A stretch of 64,000 nt of DNA from a bacterium (GCA_023428375.1 JAEYYR010000001.1:62001-126000); one strand, 5' to 3'. Positions 33,747-42,982 are shown, numbered from the stretch's first letter. Numbers and translations: made by a program. The notes: a model not told the origin generated them from the letters alone.

Positions 33747-35154
33747 GCGTGCCTTTCATAAGCAAGGACGTCTTGGTATGTGACGCCGAATAACGCTTTA
33801 ATTGTATCATATAAATTAAACTCATTATACCATTACTCACATAAAAAGAACTGTAAATACCAACAAATTTCACTAAAAGAGATTCGATAGGAAGCATACT
33901 AATAGTATACGACAACGGTGCAAAAACACCGGTACATACCAATAACCGGGTCCACATTACGGTTTTAACGTACGATGCTCCTCTTAGTGCGCCCGATAAA
34001 ACAAGTTGAATCACATCGAAAAAGACAAATAAACTGATACTTGGCAATGCAGCGGAGGCTAACAAAATACAGGCACCTTTTTTATCAAACCAATGAATTA
34101 CAGTTTCTGGAAACAAACAAATCATTAAAAGTATGCTGCCAACCATAAGACTCGTACACAGCATTACGCGACGAATATTCACGAGTAAGGCGCTCCAATC
34201 ATTAGCCCCTCTATTATTACTCGCTAGAAAGGTTATAACTTGGGCAGATGCAATAGCAGGAACAAACGCAATCATTTCAATATCTTTAATAATCGAAAAG
34301 CTTGCCATAACCACTTTACCCATAGGAACTAAAAGCCACGCAAGCCAAATTTTTGCTGCTGCTAACACCGCCTTATCAATCATTATGGGCCAGCTGTAAC
34401 TAAATACCAGTTTTGAGAGTTCGATGTCCCATGAATGCCATGCATGCATAACATAGTTTTTATAAGTTTTATCAAAGAGCAAAACACATAATGCGGTACT
34501 CAGCATAACCATGTATTGAATAATAGAAGCGATAGCAGAGCCTCGAAGGCCTAACGCTGGAAAACCGCATTTACCAAATATAAGTACATAATCAAAAAAA
34601 ATAAAAATACATGCACCAAAGATATAAATCATCATGGGTAATCGCGTATTCTTTATACCGCGAAAAAATCCAATGATTGCAAAATATATAAATGCAAAAA
34701 ATATACTGACTGACCTGAGTCGCAATAAAACAGTGCCGTAGGCTGCAATCTTTGGTGTCACACCATAAAAATTAAATACAAAAGGTGACGCAAAGAAAAA
34801 GGAGCACGCTAAGAAGGCTCCTACCGCTATCGTAATTAACACCGAGCTGACCAATGCACGTCCTAAAGAGCGGATATCATGAGAGCCATTAAATTGACCA
34901 CAAACAATGACCGTACCAACACACATTCCTTCTGCAATTTTTATTAAAAAATGCATGAAATTATTAACTATGCCTTGTGCTGCAAAAAGTGAGGTTGACC
35001 TAAGATGGCCAATAAATGCTGCATCGACGATAGTTATTAATGAGGTTAATAAAAACGCAGTAATAAGTTCTGGTAAGCAATAGGCCATAATCGAAGCATA
35101 ACTTTCACCAGTTTGCCCAGTTTCATTATATTTTCTTGTTGGCGCAAATTGCAT
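33682..35154 (-). CDS. MATE family efflux transporter
   Basis: Na+- or H+-driven multidrug/metabolite exporter, 490 aa, 12 hydrophobic helices in two halves. AAFIGHLRSTSLFAAQG near residue 50 matches the first MATE repeat, and the second half has its equivalent around residue 270. The hydrophilic C-terminal tail of about 30 residues (KTSLLMKGTHESD onward) is encoded over the start of gatC. It ends in TGA. GGAG lies before the ATG. Second gene of rsmG-MATE-gatC-gatA. Confidence 0.9.
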   Translation of the reverse strand: MQFAPTRKYNETGQTGESYASIMAYCLPELITAFLLTSLITIVDAAFIGHLRSTSLFAAQGIVNNFMHFLIKIAEGMCVGTVIVCGQFNGSHDIRSLGRALVSSVLITIAVGAFLACSFFFASPFVFNFYGVTPKIAAYGTVLLRLRSVSIFFAFIYFAIIGFFRGIKNTRLPMMIYIFGACIFIFFDYVLIFGKCGFPALGLRGSAIASIIQYMVMLSTALCVLLFDKTYKNYVMHAWHSWDIELSKLVFSYSWPIMIDKAVLAAAKIWLAWLLVPMGKVVMASFSIIKDIEMIAFVPAIASAQVITFLASNNRGANDWSALLVNIRRVMLCTSLMVGSILLMICLFPETVIHWFDKKGACILLASAALPSISLFVFFDVIQLVLSGALRGASYVKTVMWTRLLVCTGVFAPLSYTISMLPIESLLVKFVGIYSSFYVSNGIMSLIYMIQLKRYSASHTKTSLLMKGTHESDYQPGINKTRSDFPNHRP

Positions 35155-35163
35155 ACTACACTC

Positions 35164-35787
35164 CTATGCACGTTTGAAAAACACTAAAGCTCGTTTTTGA
35201 TAGCGGACATTATAAGGACATTTTTTAATAATTAATGGTGCAACTTCTTCATCAGCTACCCAGTGTGCAGAAGCCCAATAGATTACGGTCGTTGATTTAT
35301 AAAAACAGCCTGGCTTTATAGCCCGCAACATTTCTTCTGGTTGAAGAGAAGCTCTGCCACAAAATATTGAAATGGGGTATTCAGTTTTACGCAGGAAGGT
35401 ACGCCAATCAAGATCAGTAATTTCGATATCTTCAAGTCCTAATTCTTCGATTACCGTTTTTAAAAATTCAATTTTTTTATGGGTCACTTCTATTAAAAGA
35501 ATTTTTAAATCAGGACGTGCGATCTTTAATGGAATACCGGGAAATCCACCGCCAGTTCCAACATCAGCCAACATTGCGCCTTGTGCAATCTCTTCACATT
35601 TTAAGAGCGCCAATGAATCTGAAAAATGATAATCCAATACGGGACGCAATTCGGTAACCGTAGTGAGATTAATTTTATCGTTCCATTCTTGAAGAAGTTC
35701 GAAGTAACGTTTAAATTGTTCAATTTGCTTTTGGCTCAATTGATGTTGTTCTTGAAAAGCTTGCCAATATGTTTCGTAATTTTTCAT
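35164..35787 (-). CDS. rsmG: 16S rRNA (guanine-N7) methyltransferase G
   Basis: 207 aa SAM-dependent enzyme that makes m7G527 in 16S rRNA. KINLTTVTE, DVGTGGGFPGIPLKI and a later CGRAS loop are RsmG hallmarks. First gene of the four-gene minus-strand unit with the MATE pump and gatCA. No strong ribosome-binding site. Confidence 0.94.
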   Translation of the reverse strand: MKNYETYWQAFQEQHQLSQKQIEQFKRYFELLQEWNDKINLTTVTELRPVLDYHFSDSLALLKCEEIAQGAMLADVGTGGGFPGIPLKIARPDLKILLIEVTHKKIEFLKTVIEELGLEDIEITDLDWRTFLRKTEYPISIFCGRASLQPEEMLRAIKPGCFYKSTTVIYWASAHWVADEEVAPLIIKKCPYNVRYQKRALVFFKRA

Positions 35788-35900
35788 AGGAATATCTGTT
35801 ATGAATGAGTAACTTTAGAGTAGCAAGTCGTTGCCATATTAGCAAACCATAGCAGTTTCATAGATACATATGGTAAGCTTTTAAACAAGAGGGCCGGGGA

Positions 35901-36602
35901 ATGAAGTATCGTTGTATAACCCTTATATGTATGATTTTAGGTCAGCAGGTAATTATCGCTGAACCGAATATTATTGCATTCTTTAAATACGAAAAACCGT
36001 TCATAGATCTTGAAGCGGAACTTCTCAAAGAAAAAATCGAAAAGCCTGGAAAAATAAATCGTTGGGGTCTCAAGCAACTTTTGACTATACCATTATCAAC
36101 GCTTGGCATTATTGGCGCGTATGCTGGTTATTGCACGGTTTCCAATAGCATTGGACAATTAACATTTCCTCGCAAACATGCAAAAGATGAAATCACCGTA
36201 GTTATAACCCAAAAAATTAAGCCCGTAATTGTTCGGGGTCAAACGGTACGAAATTTTATTGTTACACCAGGCGCACCATCACAATGGTACACCTTTACAC
36301 GTAATCCAGCAGACCAAAAAATTAGAACTCCCTATTGGACCGTAAAAGATCTTGATGTCACTGAAAATACTCGCATACCTGCAGAAGCATTAATTATTTT
36401 TGCAAAACCGGAAGATATAAAAATTCCAACATCACCTATTGCAACTATTGGTGGAACTACGTTACTCTTACCAACACTGGATATCACAAAACTGTATCGG
36501 GTTGAACCAAATGCATTACAATTTTTGAAAGTTTCAAAATACTTTTCTCCGGTAAAACAATATCGTCGCTATCTAGCAGATCGATTTGCAACGAACACAT
36601 AG
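35901..36602 (+). CDS. Predicted secreted or membrane-anchored protein, unknown family
   Basis: 233 aa. Leader MKYRCITLICMILGQQVIIA, then a charged helix, one hydrophobic segment at about 55-78 (LTIPLSTLGIIGAYAGYC) and a beta-rich C-terminal domain of about 150 residues. GAGGG lies before the ATG. Stands alone in front of the sugar-phosphate gene. Not recognised. Confidence 0.65.
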   Translation: MKYRCITLICMILGQQVIIAEPNIIAFFKYEKPFIDLEAELLKEKIEKPGKINRWGLKQLLTIPLSTLGIIGAYAGYCTVSNSIGQLTFPRKHAKDEITVVITQKIKPVIVRGQTVRNFIVTPGAPSQWYTFTRNPADQKIRTPYWTVKDLDVTENTRIPAEALIIFAKPEDIKIPTSPIATIGGTTLLLPTLDITKLYRVEPNALQFLKVSKYFSPVKQYRRYLADRFATNT

Positions 36603-36699
36603 GCACGTGCAAGTACAAGATTAGACTTTCCAGAGAAAAAAATGATGTTATACTCAACAATACTTAACCTGCCGCATAATTCATGAAGGATATTTCGGT

Positions 36700-37323
36700 A
36701 TGAAATTACAAATCGCTTTCGACCTTACAGATCTTGACCAAGCTCTCACTATTGCATCTGAAGTTGAAGAATTTGCGGATATTTTTGAAATTGGCTCACT
36801 CTTGTTATTCAAACATGGAGAACATGCTATAACTCAATTTCGCGCAAAATTTCCCAGTAAAACCTTACTTGCTGATTTGAAAATTATTGATCGTGGTAAA
36901 GAAGCAGCACAAGTCGCTGTTGCTGCTGGTGCAGATTGGGTTACTGTAATGGCCGGTACGGATCGTAATGTTATTCACACCGTTACATCAACCGCACACG
37001 AAATGGGCAAAAAAGTTATGCTCGATCTTTTAGATGCTCATTCATTGGGTCAAGCAGCGCTCGAAGCTAAAAGCATGGGAGTGGATGCCTTGATATTTCA
37101 TCGCCCTGCTGATGAAGATGCTCAACTTACGTTCTTGGACCGGTGGGATATGGTGCGCCAAAATACTCAATTACCGGTGTTTGTTTCAGCAACCATAGAT
37201 CATGATAATATTCATGAAATCATTGGTATCAAACCAAGTGGTATTGTTATTAGCAAATCAATTACCCATGCTGATAATCCAAAAGCTGAAGCACAATTTT
37301 ATAGAAACTTATTGGGCAAATAA
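36700..37323 (+). CDS. 3-hexulose-6-phosphate synthase / KGPDC-like enzyme (OMP decarboxylase fold)
   Basis: 207 aa TIM barrel of the orotidine-phosphate-decarboxylase suprafamily. LQIAFDLTDLDQAL carries Asp 8, the DxKxxD motif is DLKIID at 59-64, and VMLDLLDAH is the next conserved strand. Length and motifs fit hexulose-phosphate synthase best; 3-keto-gulonate-phosphate decarboxylase is the alternative. The forward reaction fixes formaldehyde onto ribulose 5-phosphate; the reverse yields ribulose 5-phosphate. GAAGGA lies before the ATG. No 6-phospho-3-hexuloisomerase is adjacent. Confidence 0.8.
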   Translation: MKLQIAFDLTDLDQALTIASEVEEFADIFEIGSLLLFKHGEHAITQFRAKFPSKTLLADLKIIDRGKEAAQVAVAAGADWVTVMAGTDRNVIHTVTSTAHEMGKKVMLDLLDAHSLGQAALEAKSMGVDALIFHRPADEDAQLTFLDRWDMVRQNTQLPVFVSATIDHDNIHEIIGIKPSGIVISKSITHADNPKAEAQFYRNLLGK

Positions 37324-37358
37324 AATCAAAAAGCTCTTATAAGCAATGTCTTCCTAAA

Positions 37359-37829
37359 TCATTTCTCACTAAAAGAAATGAGATAATTTATCCTGTCTTC
37401 ATCTTTGCGATAAAGCTGGATCGGAAAAAATGAGTCTGGTATTGTTGTGATAAAAATTGCAGGCAAATAACTCGGCTTAAAAGGTTCGCCAATCTTATCT
37501 GCCACTTTTAAAATCCACATTTTTGGCTTGGGAAATGCAATATAGGTCAGCTTTTGTTTACCTTCATCATGACCGAATAATGCTAAAGTAAAATACGGTG
37601 CGGGTTTATTTATATCAGTTTCAAATAACATAGGAATACTCCGCATATTTTCAAGCGGTCCCTCATGTGGAGGTCCGATCCTATATAATTCTTTTTTATA
37701 CTCAATAAAGCAGGTGTATTTCGACATGTTGTGAAATTGCACCATCAATTCTATAGGTTCTGAATAATCATGGGCTGCTATATGACGCATGAAGATATTA
37801 ACCAAGATAAAAATATTCTTAGATTGCAT
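37359..37829 (-). CDS. Tandem secreted family member 1
   Basis: 156 aa. Leader, then the family pattern: an N-terminal strand QFHNMSKYTCFIEYKKELYRI (partial), Pro-Pro turn and SIPMLFET. Least like the others, recognisable by the order hydrophobic strand - N-x-S - Tyr-rich strand - Pro - IPM-L-F. Ends in TGA. GGGGG lies before the ATG. Last gene of a six-gene minus-strand array. Function unknown. Confidence 0.65.
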   Translation of the reverse strand: MQSKNIFILVNIFMRHIAAHDYSEPIELMVQFHNMSKYTCFIEYKKELYRIGPPHEGPLENMRSIPMLFETDINKPAPYFTLALFGHDEGKQKLTYIAFPKPKMWILKVADKIGEPFKPSYLPAIFITTIPDSFFPIQLYRKDEDRINYLISFSEK

Positions 37830-37898
37830 GGAATCCCCCTTACCCCTAAGTATTAGGATAATAAAAATGAAGAGATGAATGCATTAATTTAATTAAAT

Positions 37899-38354
37899 TT
37901 ACTTATTGATTACAAAATTAAATCGGCGTTCAAGCGGACATGTATATTTAACCTGCCAATCATGGTCCATAGAATAATTCAATTCAAGATCATAGAGTTG
38001 TAATAAAATTGATTTCCAATTTTTTTGGTTATATTTACAATCTAATTTTATATCTAAAGGTATCTGAGATTGGGGAATCATTACTTTTTGTGCATTAATG
38101 TGCTCATAAGCTGTCAAGATCACCGTGCTTATTAAAGTAATTCTCTCAGCTTGAATCTTAGTAAATGCTAATGGAACGGTTATACCAGTTAAGCTGTAGT
38201 TATTTTGTTTAGGTTCTATAAAATATTCTTGTTTGCCATGAAGTAAGCAAATACCTAAAGAATTTGCAGAATTATAAAAATTTGTATTTTGCAGAATAGA
38301 TTGATCAGCACTTGATAGATAGGTGACATATATTATCAAAAAATAATAGAACAT
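37899..38354 (-). CDS. Tandem secreted family member 2
   Basis: 151 aa. Leader MFYYFLIIYVTYLSSA, then NFYNSANSLGICLLHGKQEY, FIEPKQ and LTGITVPLAFTKI, the same order as its neighbours. GGGG lies before the ATG. Only three cysteines. No known family. Confidence 0.65.
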   Translation of the reverse strand: MFYYFLIIYVTYLSSADQSILQNTNFYNSANSLGICLLHGKQEYFIEPKQNNYSLTGITVPLAFTKIQAERITLISTVILTAYEHINAQKVMIPQSQIPLDIKLDCKYNQKNWKSILLQLYDLELNYSMDHDWQVKYTCPLERRFNFVINK

Positions 38355-38420
38355 ATGATTCCCCTCTGAAGCATTAGGCTTAAGTATTATATACTATCCA
38401 TTAAGCACATTGCATCATAT

Positions 38421-38897
38421 TCATTCAGAGTGTTGTCGTAATTCTATGGTAAAGTTTGAATATATTTTATTACAAGTGACAATCGGTAAGATACTCGAGC
38501 CATTTTCATACATAACATCTAACTGAATTGTGTTATTTTTCAAAATTTTGTCCCATACTAAAGAACCGGCCAGAATAACGGTATAATTGGAAGTAGAAAA
38601 CTTATTTGTTGTTTCGTCACTGAATGGGGTTATGGAAAAATAATTCCAAATTTCTGGTCTAAAGCGAACTTTACCTTTTTCAATATACTGAGTTGTTTTT
38701 CCATACGGAAAATGCATTTTAAATTGAACACCTATTAATTGGTATTCTTCGGTCTTGGGTTCAGCAGTATATCTCTTATCATTGTATTCAAGAATGAATC
38801 CATATTCAGACGAATTATTAAAAACATGAATTAAGCCAGATTTTACCTGGTCATTCGCCTGAATAGTAATAAAAAACAAAAATAAACAGTAAAACAT
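38421..38897 (-). CDS. Tandem secreted family member 3
   Basis: 158 aa. Leader of about 14 residues, then HVFNNSSEYGFILEYNDKRY, AEPKTEEY and LIGVQFKMHF, the family pattern with the strongest N-x-S-S match. No ribosome-binding site seen. Function unknown. Confidence 0.65.
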   Translation of the reverse strand: MFYCLFLFFITIQANDQVKSGLIHVFNNSSEYGFILEYNDKRYTAEPKTEEYQLIGVQFKMHFPYGKTTQYIEKGKVRFRPEIWNYFSITPFSDETTNKFSTSNYTVILAGSLVWDKILKNNTIQLDVMYENGSSILPIVTCNKIYSNFTIELRQHSE

Positions 38898-38936
38898 TAG
38901 AATAATACTTGATTTAAATTCTTTAATGTAGGAAAT

Positions 38937-39455
38937 TTACATCGTTTGATCAGCAGATAATACTTGTGTTGCTTTCCAACACATAATAAAAATCCCATTT
39001 TTTTCGTGATGCATATTCCATTTATTAGTTACGGCTTCGTAATTGATATTGAGTTTATTATTCTCGATATCCCACCATTGATTCATGGTTGTGCAATAAC
39101 CGTCTAAACAAAACCGTAAATCGCCTTTTTGTTTAGATTCGGCAATTAAATCTTTATTTAAATACGCAGCAAGACTAAGATATGTACGATAATTAATCCC
39201 TATACAATTGAAGGTATAATATCCATATCTCAATTTTTCAAATTGCATAGGTATTTCAACCCCGCCCTTTTCAGATTGATTGAGACATTTGGGCAATATA
39301 TAGGTGTGACCGTTATATTTAATTTCAATTTCATGAGACGATGAAGTATTGTATAATTTCATAGTTTTATATAACACATCTGATCGAGTATCAGCGGCGC
39401 AAAGATTTAATAAAGATAGGCACAAGAGTAGTTTAAGTTTCATATAATTCATCAT
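38937..39455 (-). CDS. Tandem secreted family member 4
   Basis: 172 aa. Leader MKLKLLLCLSLLNLCAA (at the fifth codon), then KLYNTSSSHEIEIKYNGHTY, ILP and GGVEIPMQFEKL. A longer second half with GINYRTYLSLAAY, LRFCLDGYC, QWWDIENNKL and NKWNMHHEKNG is shared with member 6 only, so these two are the closest pair. It starts 2 bases after the stop of member 5 and is probably translationally coupled. Confidence 0.7.
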   Translation of the reverse strand: MMNYMKLKLLLCLSLLNLCAADTRSDVLYKTMKLYNTSSSHEIEIKYNGHTYILPKCLNQSEKGGVEIPMQFEKLRYGYYTFNCIGINYRTYLSLAAYLNKDLIAESKQKGDLRFCLDGYCTTMNQWWDIENNKLNINYEAVTNKWNMHHEKNGIFIMCWKATQVLSADQTM

Positions 39456-39457
39456 AA

Positions 39458-39952
39458 TTATTTAGTATTTGATATGTAGGTTATGTCAGGGCAAACATTT
39501 AACAATTTGGTATTATATTCTACCCAAAGCGCACAATTATGCCTTCTTCCAAAATTCCCATCTATTTTTAGCTGTTTAATAGTTTGCAATGCTTCTTGCC
39601 ACTTTTTCAAATCAGGCGTAGGAAAACATCTAAGCTGGAATATCACTTGATCGACGCCCATATTACGATTTGCATCGTCCACATCTTTTGGTACAAAACA
39701 GAGCTTACTTGATTTGTAGATAATTTTTCCGTTTGATTCAATTTTTGGTCTCAATCGAAGATAAAGTTCTACCCCAGAAATATGCACGGGTGATAGTTTA
39801 GGGGGAATTTTATACGTTGTTCCATTATCATGCGTATAATTAAAACTATATTGCATAGATTCATTACGAAGTTGTACGTATATATCATTTACGTTCAATT
39901 CGGAATCTTGCGAGCAAATAAATCCGCAAAGTAATAATAATAAAATGTTCAT
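39458..39952 (-). CDS. Tandem secreted family member 5
   Basis: 164 aa. Leader MNILLLLLCGFICSQ, then QLRNESMQYSFNYTHDNG, YKIPPKLS and ISGVELYLRLRPKI. Cysteines in LCFVP, LRCFP, HNCALW and NVCPD could pair after export. GGAG lies before the ATG. Function unknown. Confidence 0.65.
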   Translation of the reverse strand: MNILLLLLCGFICSQDSELNVNDIYVQLRNESMQYSFNYTHDNGTTYKIPPKLSPVHISGVELYLRLRPKIESNGKIIYKSSKLCFVPKDVDDANRNMGVDQVIFQLRCFPTPDLKKWQEALQTIKQLKIDGNFGRRHNCALWVEYNTKLLNVCPDITYISNTK

Positions 39953-39975
39953 AGACTTATCTCCACTAGTAAGCT

Positions 39976-40488
39976 TTAGGATTGCTCCATTTTAATTCTT
40001 ATAAAATTTAGTATGGGAGTAAAAATACTCTTTTGTTTTTCATTCATAAAATCTATATTCCAATTATCTGAACCATTAGGCATGATTGAAAATTCGTTAT
40101 TTGCTAGATCCCAATATTCTTTCAATGCATAACAATAACCAAGCGCACATAATTGAAAATTACATTTTACCGATGATTTGGATAAATAGTTTTCAGGATC
40201 ATACGCTGATAAATCAAATAATGTATGAAAATTAATTGCCGTACAACTGTAAAGTATATTCCAGCTATAGGGATTTTTCACTCTATGAAATTTCATAGAA
40301 ATTTCAACACTTCTGTCATGTGGATGTATTAAATAACAATCGTCTTCATATTTTAAGTGTAAAAAAGAAGATGATTTATTATAAAAAACTATGTTTTTGC
40401 TTAATACAGTAAGACCACTAGTATTTTCGCAAGAATTCATCCCTAAAAAAATCATCATCGATATAAATAATAGAGTAAATCGCTTCAT
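39976..40488 (-). CDS. Tandem secreted family member 6
   Basis: 170 aa. The leader ends in GMNSC and could be a lipobox-like cysteine. Then VFYNKSSSFLHLKYEDDCY, LIHP, VEISMKFHRV, and the second half AINFHTLFDLSAY, LCALGYC, EYWDLANNEF, DNWNIDFMNE shared with member 4. AAGG lies before the ATG. First gene of the array after the DNA ligase gene. Confidence 0.7.
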   Translation of the reverse strand: MKRFTLLFISMMIFLGMNSCENTSGLTVLSKNIVFYNKSSSFLHLKYEDDCYLIHPHDRSVEISMKFHRVKNPYSWNILYSCTAINFHTLFDLSAYDPENYLSKSSVKCNFQLCALGYCYALKEYWDLANNEFSIMPNGSDNWNIDFMNEKQKSIFTPILNFIRIKMEQS

Positions 40489-40507
40489 AGTAAAACCTTG
40501 AACAGTT

Positions 40508-42250
40508 TTATTCTCTTACTTTTTGATTCTTGAACATTGTCATAATTTCATGAGTAGTTGTAACATCGGCAGCAGATTTATCCGTACGATATTCAATAAA
40601 GCGAGGAAATCTCAAGGCAAAACCTAAATGATCTGTTTTTCCTGCAGTATGTAATGGCGACAAGGTAATTTCATCAGCCTTAACCATGCACACCAATTCA
40701 GGATTTACCCAAACATCGGGATAAAGTTCTTTTGCGCAGACAATATTTTGAGGTTGATACGAAACCTTTATTTTATCCAAACGTTTTTTTGCATCGATCC
40801 AGTCATCATCTTTTAGTCCGGTACCAATTTTTGCTAACGTTTCAAATACATCACGCCGCTTGTTATACACACCTACTAATAGTGCACCAATACCAAATGC
40901 TGATCGTTTACCTGAGCCCCTATAATAACCCAAAATCACAACATCAATTGTATCTTCTAATTCGCCCTGACCATGTCGTTTTAATTTGATCCAACTAAAA
41001 TTTCTTTTGCCAGGTTGATAACGAGAATCAGGTTTTTTTACTACCAAACCTTCTAAACCACTTTCAATTGATTCAAGAAATAATTTTTCTAGATCTTCAA
41101 CCACTTGAATTGATTTTTCATCAATCGCACTCACCGTAGCGGTATGATATGGTGGAAATAATTTTTCTATATGTTCTCGACGTGTATGATGAGCCTTAGC
41201 AATCATTGATTGGCCGTTTAAATAGAGCAAATCAAAAACAAAAAGTTTTAAAGGCATTTCTGTAGCAGCTTCTTCCACCCCATGCTTACGTTTACGTTTT
41301 ACCGTTTCTTGAAAGGGTACGAAATTTCCGGTTTCTTCATCATAACCAATCGCTTCACCTTCAAAAATTATGGTTTCCACGGGTAAATCATCTAACGCTT
41401 TGACAAGATCAGGAAATATTCCTGACATGTTGATCAAATTACGGGAAAAAAACCAAACTTTCTTTTCATTATTACGATAATCAAGATGTATTTGTAATCT
41501 AAAACCATCAAGCTTTGGTTGGGAAACACAAGGACCAATTTTATCGAAAATATCTTTTGCTGTCGGCAAACGTTCAGCAGCTGCAGGTCGCACAGGAATA
41601 CCTGGAACGATTGAAATATCTTTTACGCCATCTAAACCAAACTCATTAACGAGTGCCGCTATAGCGCCAATATCAGCACACATGTTGTATGCATGCTCAA
41701 TCGTTTCTCGATGCGTTTTATTTCCTGCAACTTGCCAAGACAATGCATCGATAATGGTCATATCTGAAAGACCAAGACGCAACGTGCCAAGAATTATACG
41801 TATAATATATTGTCCCGAAATCGGATCTATATTTTTTAATAATCTTCCAATTCGCACAGCTTTGGTCTCTTGCGAACCAGTTCCAGAAAGTGCTTCAATC
41901 TCAACTAATTCTTGATACACATCGAGCAAGTTAGGATTTTCAGTTTCACTCACCGGCTTGAATTGGAGTAAAACATTACCTAGATCTCCCAATGCTCGTG
42001 CATTTTTAATGACTTCGATCGGCGATTGATCTACTAAAATCGATACAATTGCAGCTAATGTTTTTTCTGCCACCGTAAATTGCGTCCCTTGATATGGTGC
42101 ACGCAAAGATCCCATAGCAAAATAACAAATTATACGGGCTTCTTCTGGTTTTGATTCTTTTAATAAGCTGGAAAATAATTCAGTCATTGCCAAACGCGAT
42201 GACACATGAGTAATGCGCTCAAAATATTCAGCGACTTTAGAAAATTTCAT
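40508..42250 (-). CDS. lig: ATP-dependent DNA ligase (archaeal/eukaryotic type)
   Basis: Joins DNA nicks with ATP. 580 aa from the ATG at 42250; a GTG three codons earlier is the alternative. Domain order: N-terminal DNA-binding domain (1-210), adenylation domain with nucleophile Lys 246 in QPKLDGFRLQ, then the OB domain. FEGEAIGYD, LFVFDLLYLNG and EGLVVKK are motifs III, IIIa and IV. This is the long archaeal/eukaryotic form, not the small bacterial LigD type. Whether an NAD-dependent LigA also exists cannot be seen here. Confidence 0.93.
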   Translation of the reverse strand: MKFSKVAEYFERITHVSSRLAMTELFSSLLKESKPEEARIICYFAMGSLRAPYQGTQFTVAEKTLAAIVSILVDQSPIEVIKNARALGDLGNVLLQFKPVSETENPNLLDVYQELVEIEALSGTGSQETKAVRIGRLLKNIDPISGQYIIRIILGTLRLGLSDMTIIDALSWQVAGNKTHRETIEHAYNMCADIGAIAALVNEFGLDGVKDISIVPGIPVRPAAAERLPTAKDIFDKIGPCVSQPKLDGFRLQIHLDYRNNEKKVWFFSRNLINMSGIFPDLVKALDDLPVETIIFEGEAIGYDEETGNFVPFQETVKRKRKHGVEEAATEMPLKLFVFDLLYLNGQSMIAKAHHTRREHIEKLFPPYHTATVSAIDEKSIQVVEDLEKLFLESIESGLEGLVVKKPDSRYQPGKRNFSWIKLKRHGQGELEDTIDVVILGYYRGSGKRSAFGIGALLVGVYNKRRDVFETLAKIGTGLKDDDWIDAKKRLDKIKVSYQPQNIVCAKELYPDVWVNPELVCMVKADEITLSPLHTAGKTDHLGFALRFPRFIEYRTDKSAADVTTTHEIMTMFKNQKVRE

Positions 42251-42324
42251 AGTTTTCACTTTGGTTAAAAAGCATATCGCTTAACCATATCATGAAATAG
42301 ATCAGTTGTTGATAGGAAATAATT

Positions 42325-42873
42325 TTACTGAAGGACAAGAATATATTTACGTGAGTATTCGTAGCCAGAGAAGATAGTAATTGCTAGAGCAACATACATT
42401 AACGCTTGAGTTATAACGACATAATCATACATAAACGGTGATAGCATAATCCATCCTACATACATAAGTTGCACGCATGTTTTAAGCTTGCCTATAAAAT
42501 TTACACTAATACGTTTACCTAACAATCCAGCCGATTCACGTAATGCAGTGACCCATAATTCACGCAAAATAATAATACATGCCACATATGCAGGAATTTT
42601 TTTTATAGAAACAAGGGGAATGATAACTGAAGTTAAAAAAACTTTATCAGCAAATGGATCAAGTAACGTGCCAATAAAACTCTCTTGTCTCCATCGACGG
42701 GCAAAGTATCCATCAAAAAAATCGGTTAATGCTGCCAATGTGAAAAGCATTAATAAGAACAATTGGAGAGTAGAATTATGTACAGATAGTGGAATTAAAA
42801 AAATAAATAAAGGAGGAACAACAAGAAGACGAAATAGTGTGAGAAATAAGGGGAGGGAATATGTGATTTTCAT
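42325..42873 (-). CDS. pgsA: CDP-diacylglycerol-glycerol-3-phosphate phosphatidyltransferase
   Basis: Makes phosphatidylglycerol phosphate. 182 aa, about five membrane helices. The CDP-alcohol phosphotransferase motif is complete: D54-G55, A58-R59, G68, D72 and D76. The N-terminus (LPLFLTLFRLLVVP) is typical, so the start is well supported, yet only five bases separate the ATG from the 3' end of tRNA-Met, leaving no room for a ribosome-binding site. Confidence 0.92.
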   Translation of the reverse strand: MKITYSLPLFLTLFRLLVVPPLFIFLIPLSVHNSTLQLFLLMLFTLAALTDFFDGYFARRWRQESFIGTLLDPFADKVFLTSVIIPLVSIKKIPAYVACIIILRELWVTALRESAGLLGKRISVNFIGKLKTCVQLMYVGWIMLSPFMYDYVVITQALMYVALAITIFSGYEYSRKYILVLQ

Positions 42874-42878
42874 ATGTT

Positions 42879-42955
42879 TGGTGGCGACGCAGGGACTCGA
42901 ACCCCGGACCTACAGATTATGATTCTGCCGCTCTAACCAGCTGAGCTACGTCGCC
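42879..42955 (-). tRNA. tRNA-Met (CAT), elongator type
   Basis: Acceptor GGCGACG pairs with CGTCGCC, discriminator A, encoded CCA. Anticodon loop ATCATAA gives CAT. The first pair is G-C, so it is not an initiator, and the D-arm and acceptor style fit elongator Met. It may be co-transcribed with pgsA. Confidence 0.9.
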
Positions 42956-42982
42956 ATCCTATAAAACTGCTATAAGTATACC

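Noticed and set aside
37359..40488. Repeat array as a CRISPR or DNA-level tandem repeat
   Set aside because: Similarity is at protein level between genes of normal length; no short direct repeats with spacers are present.
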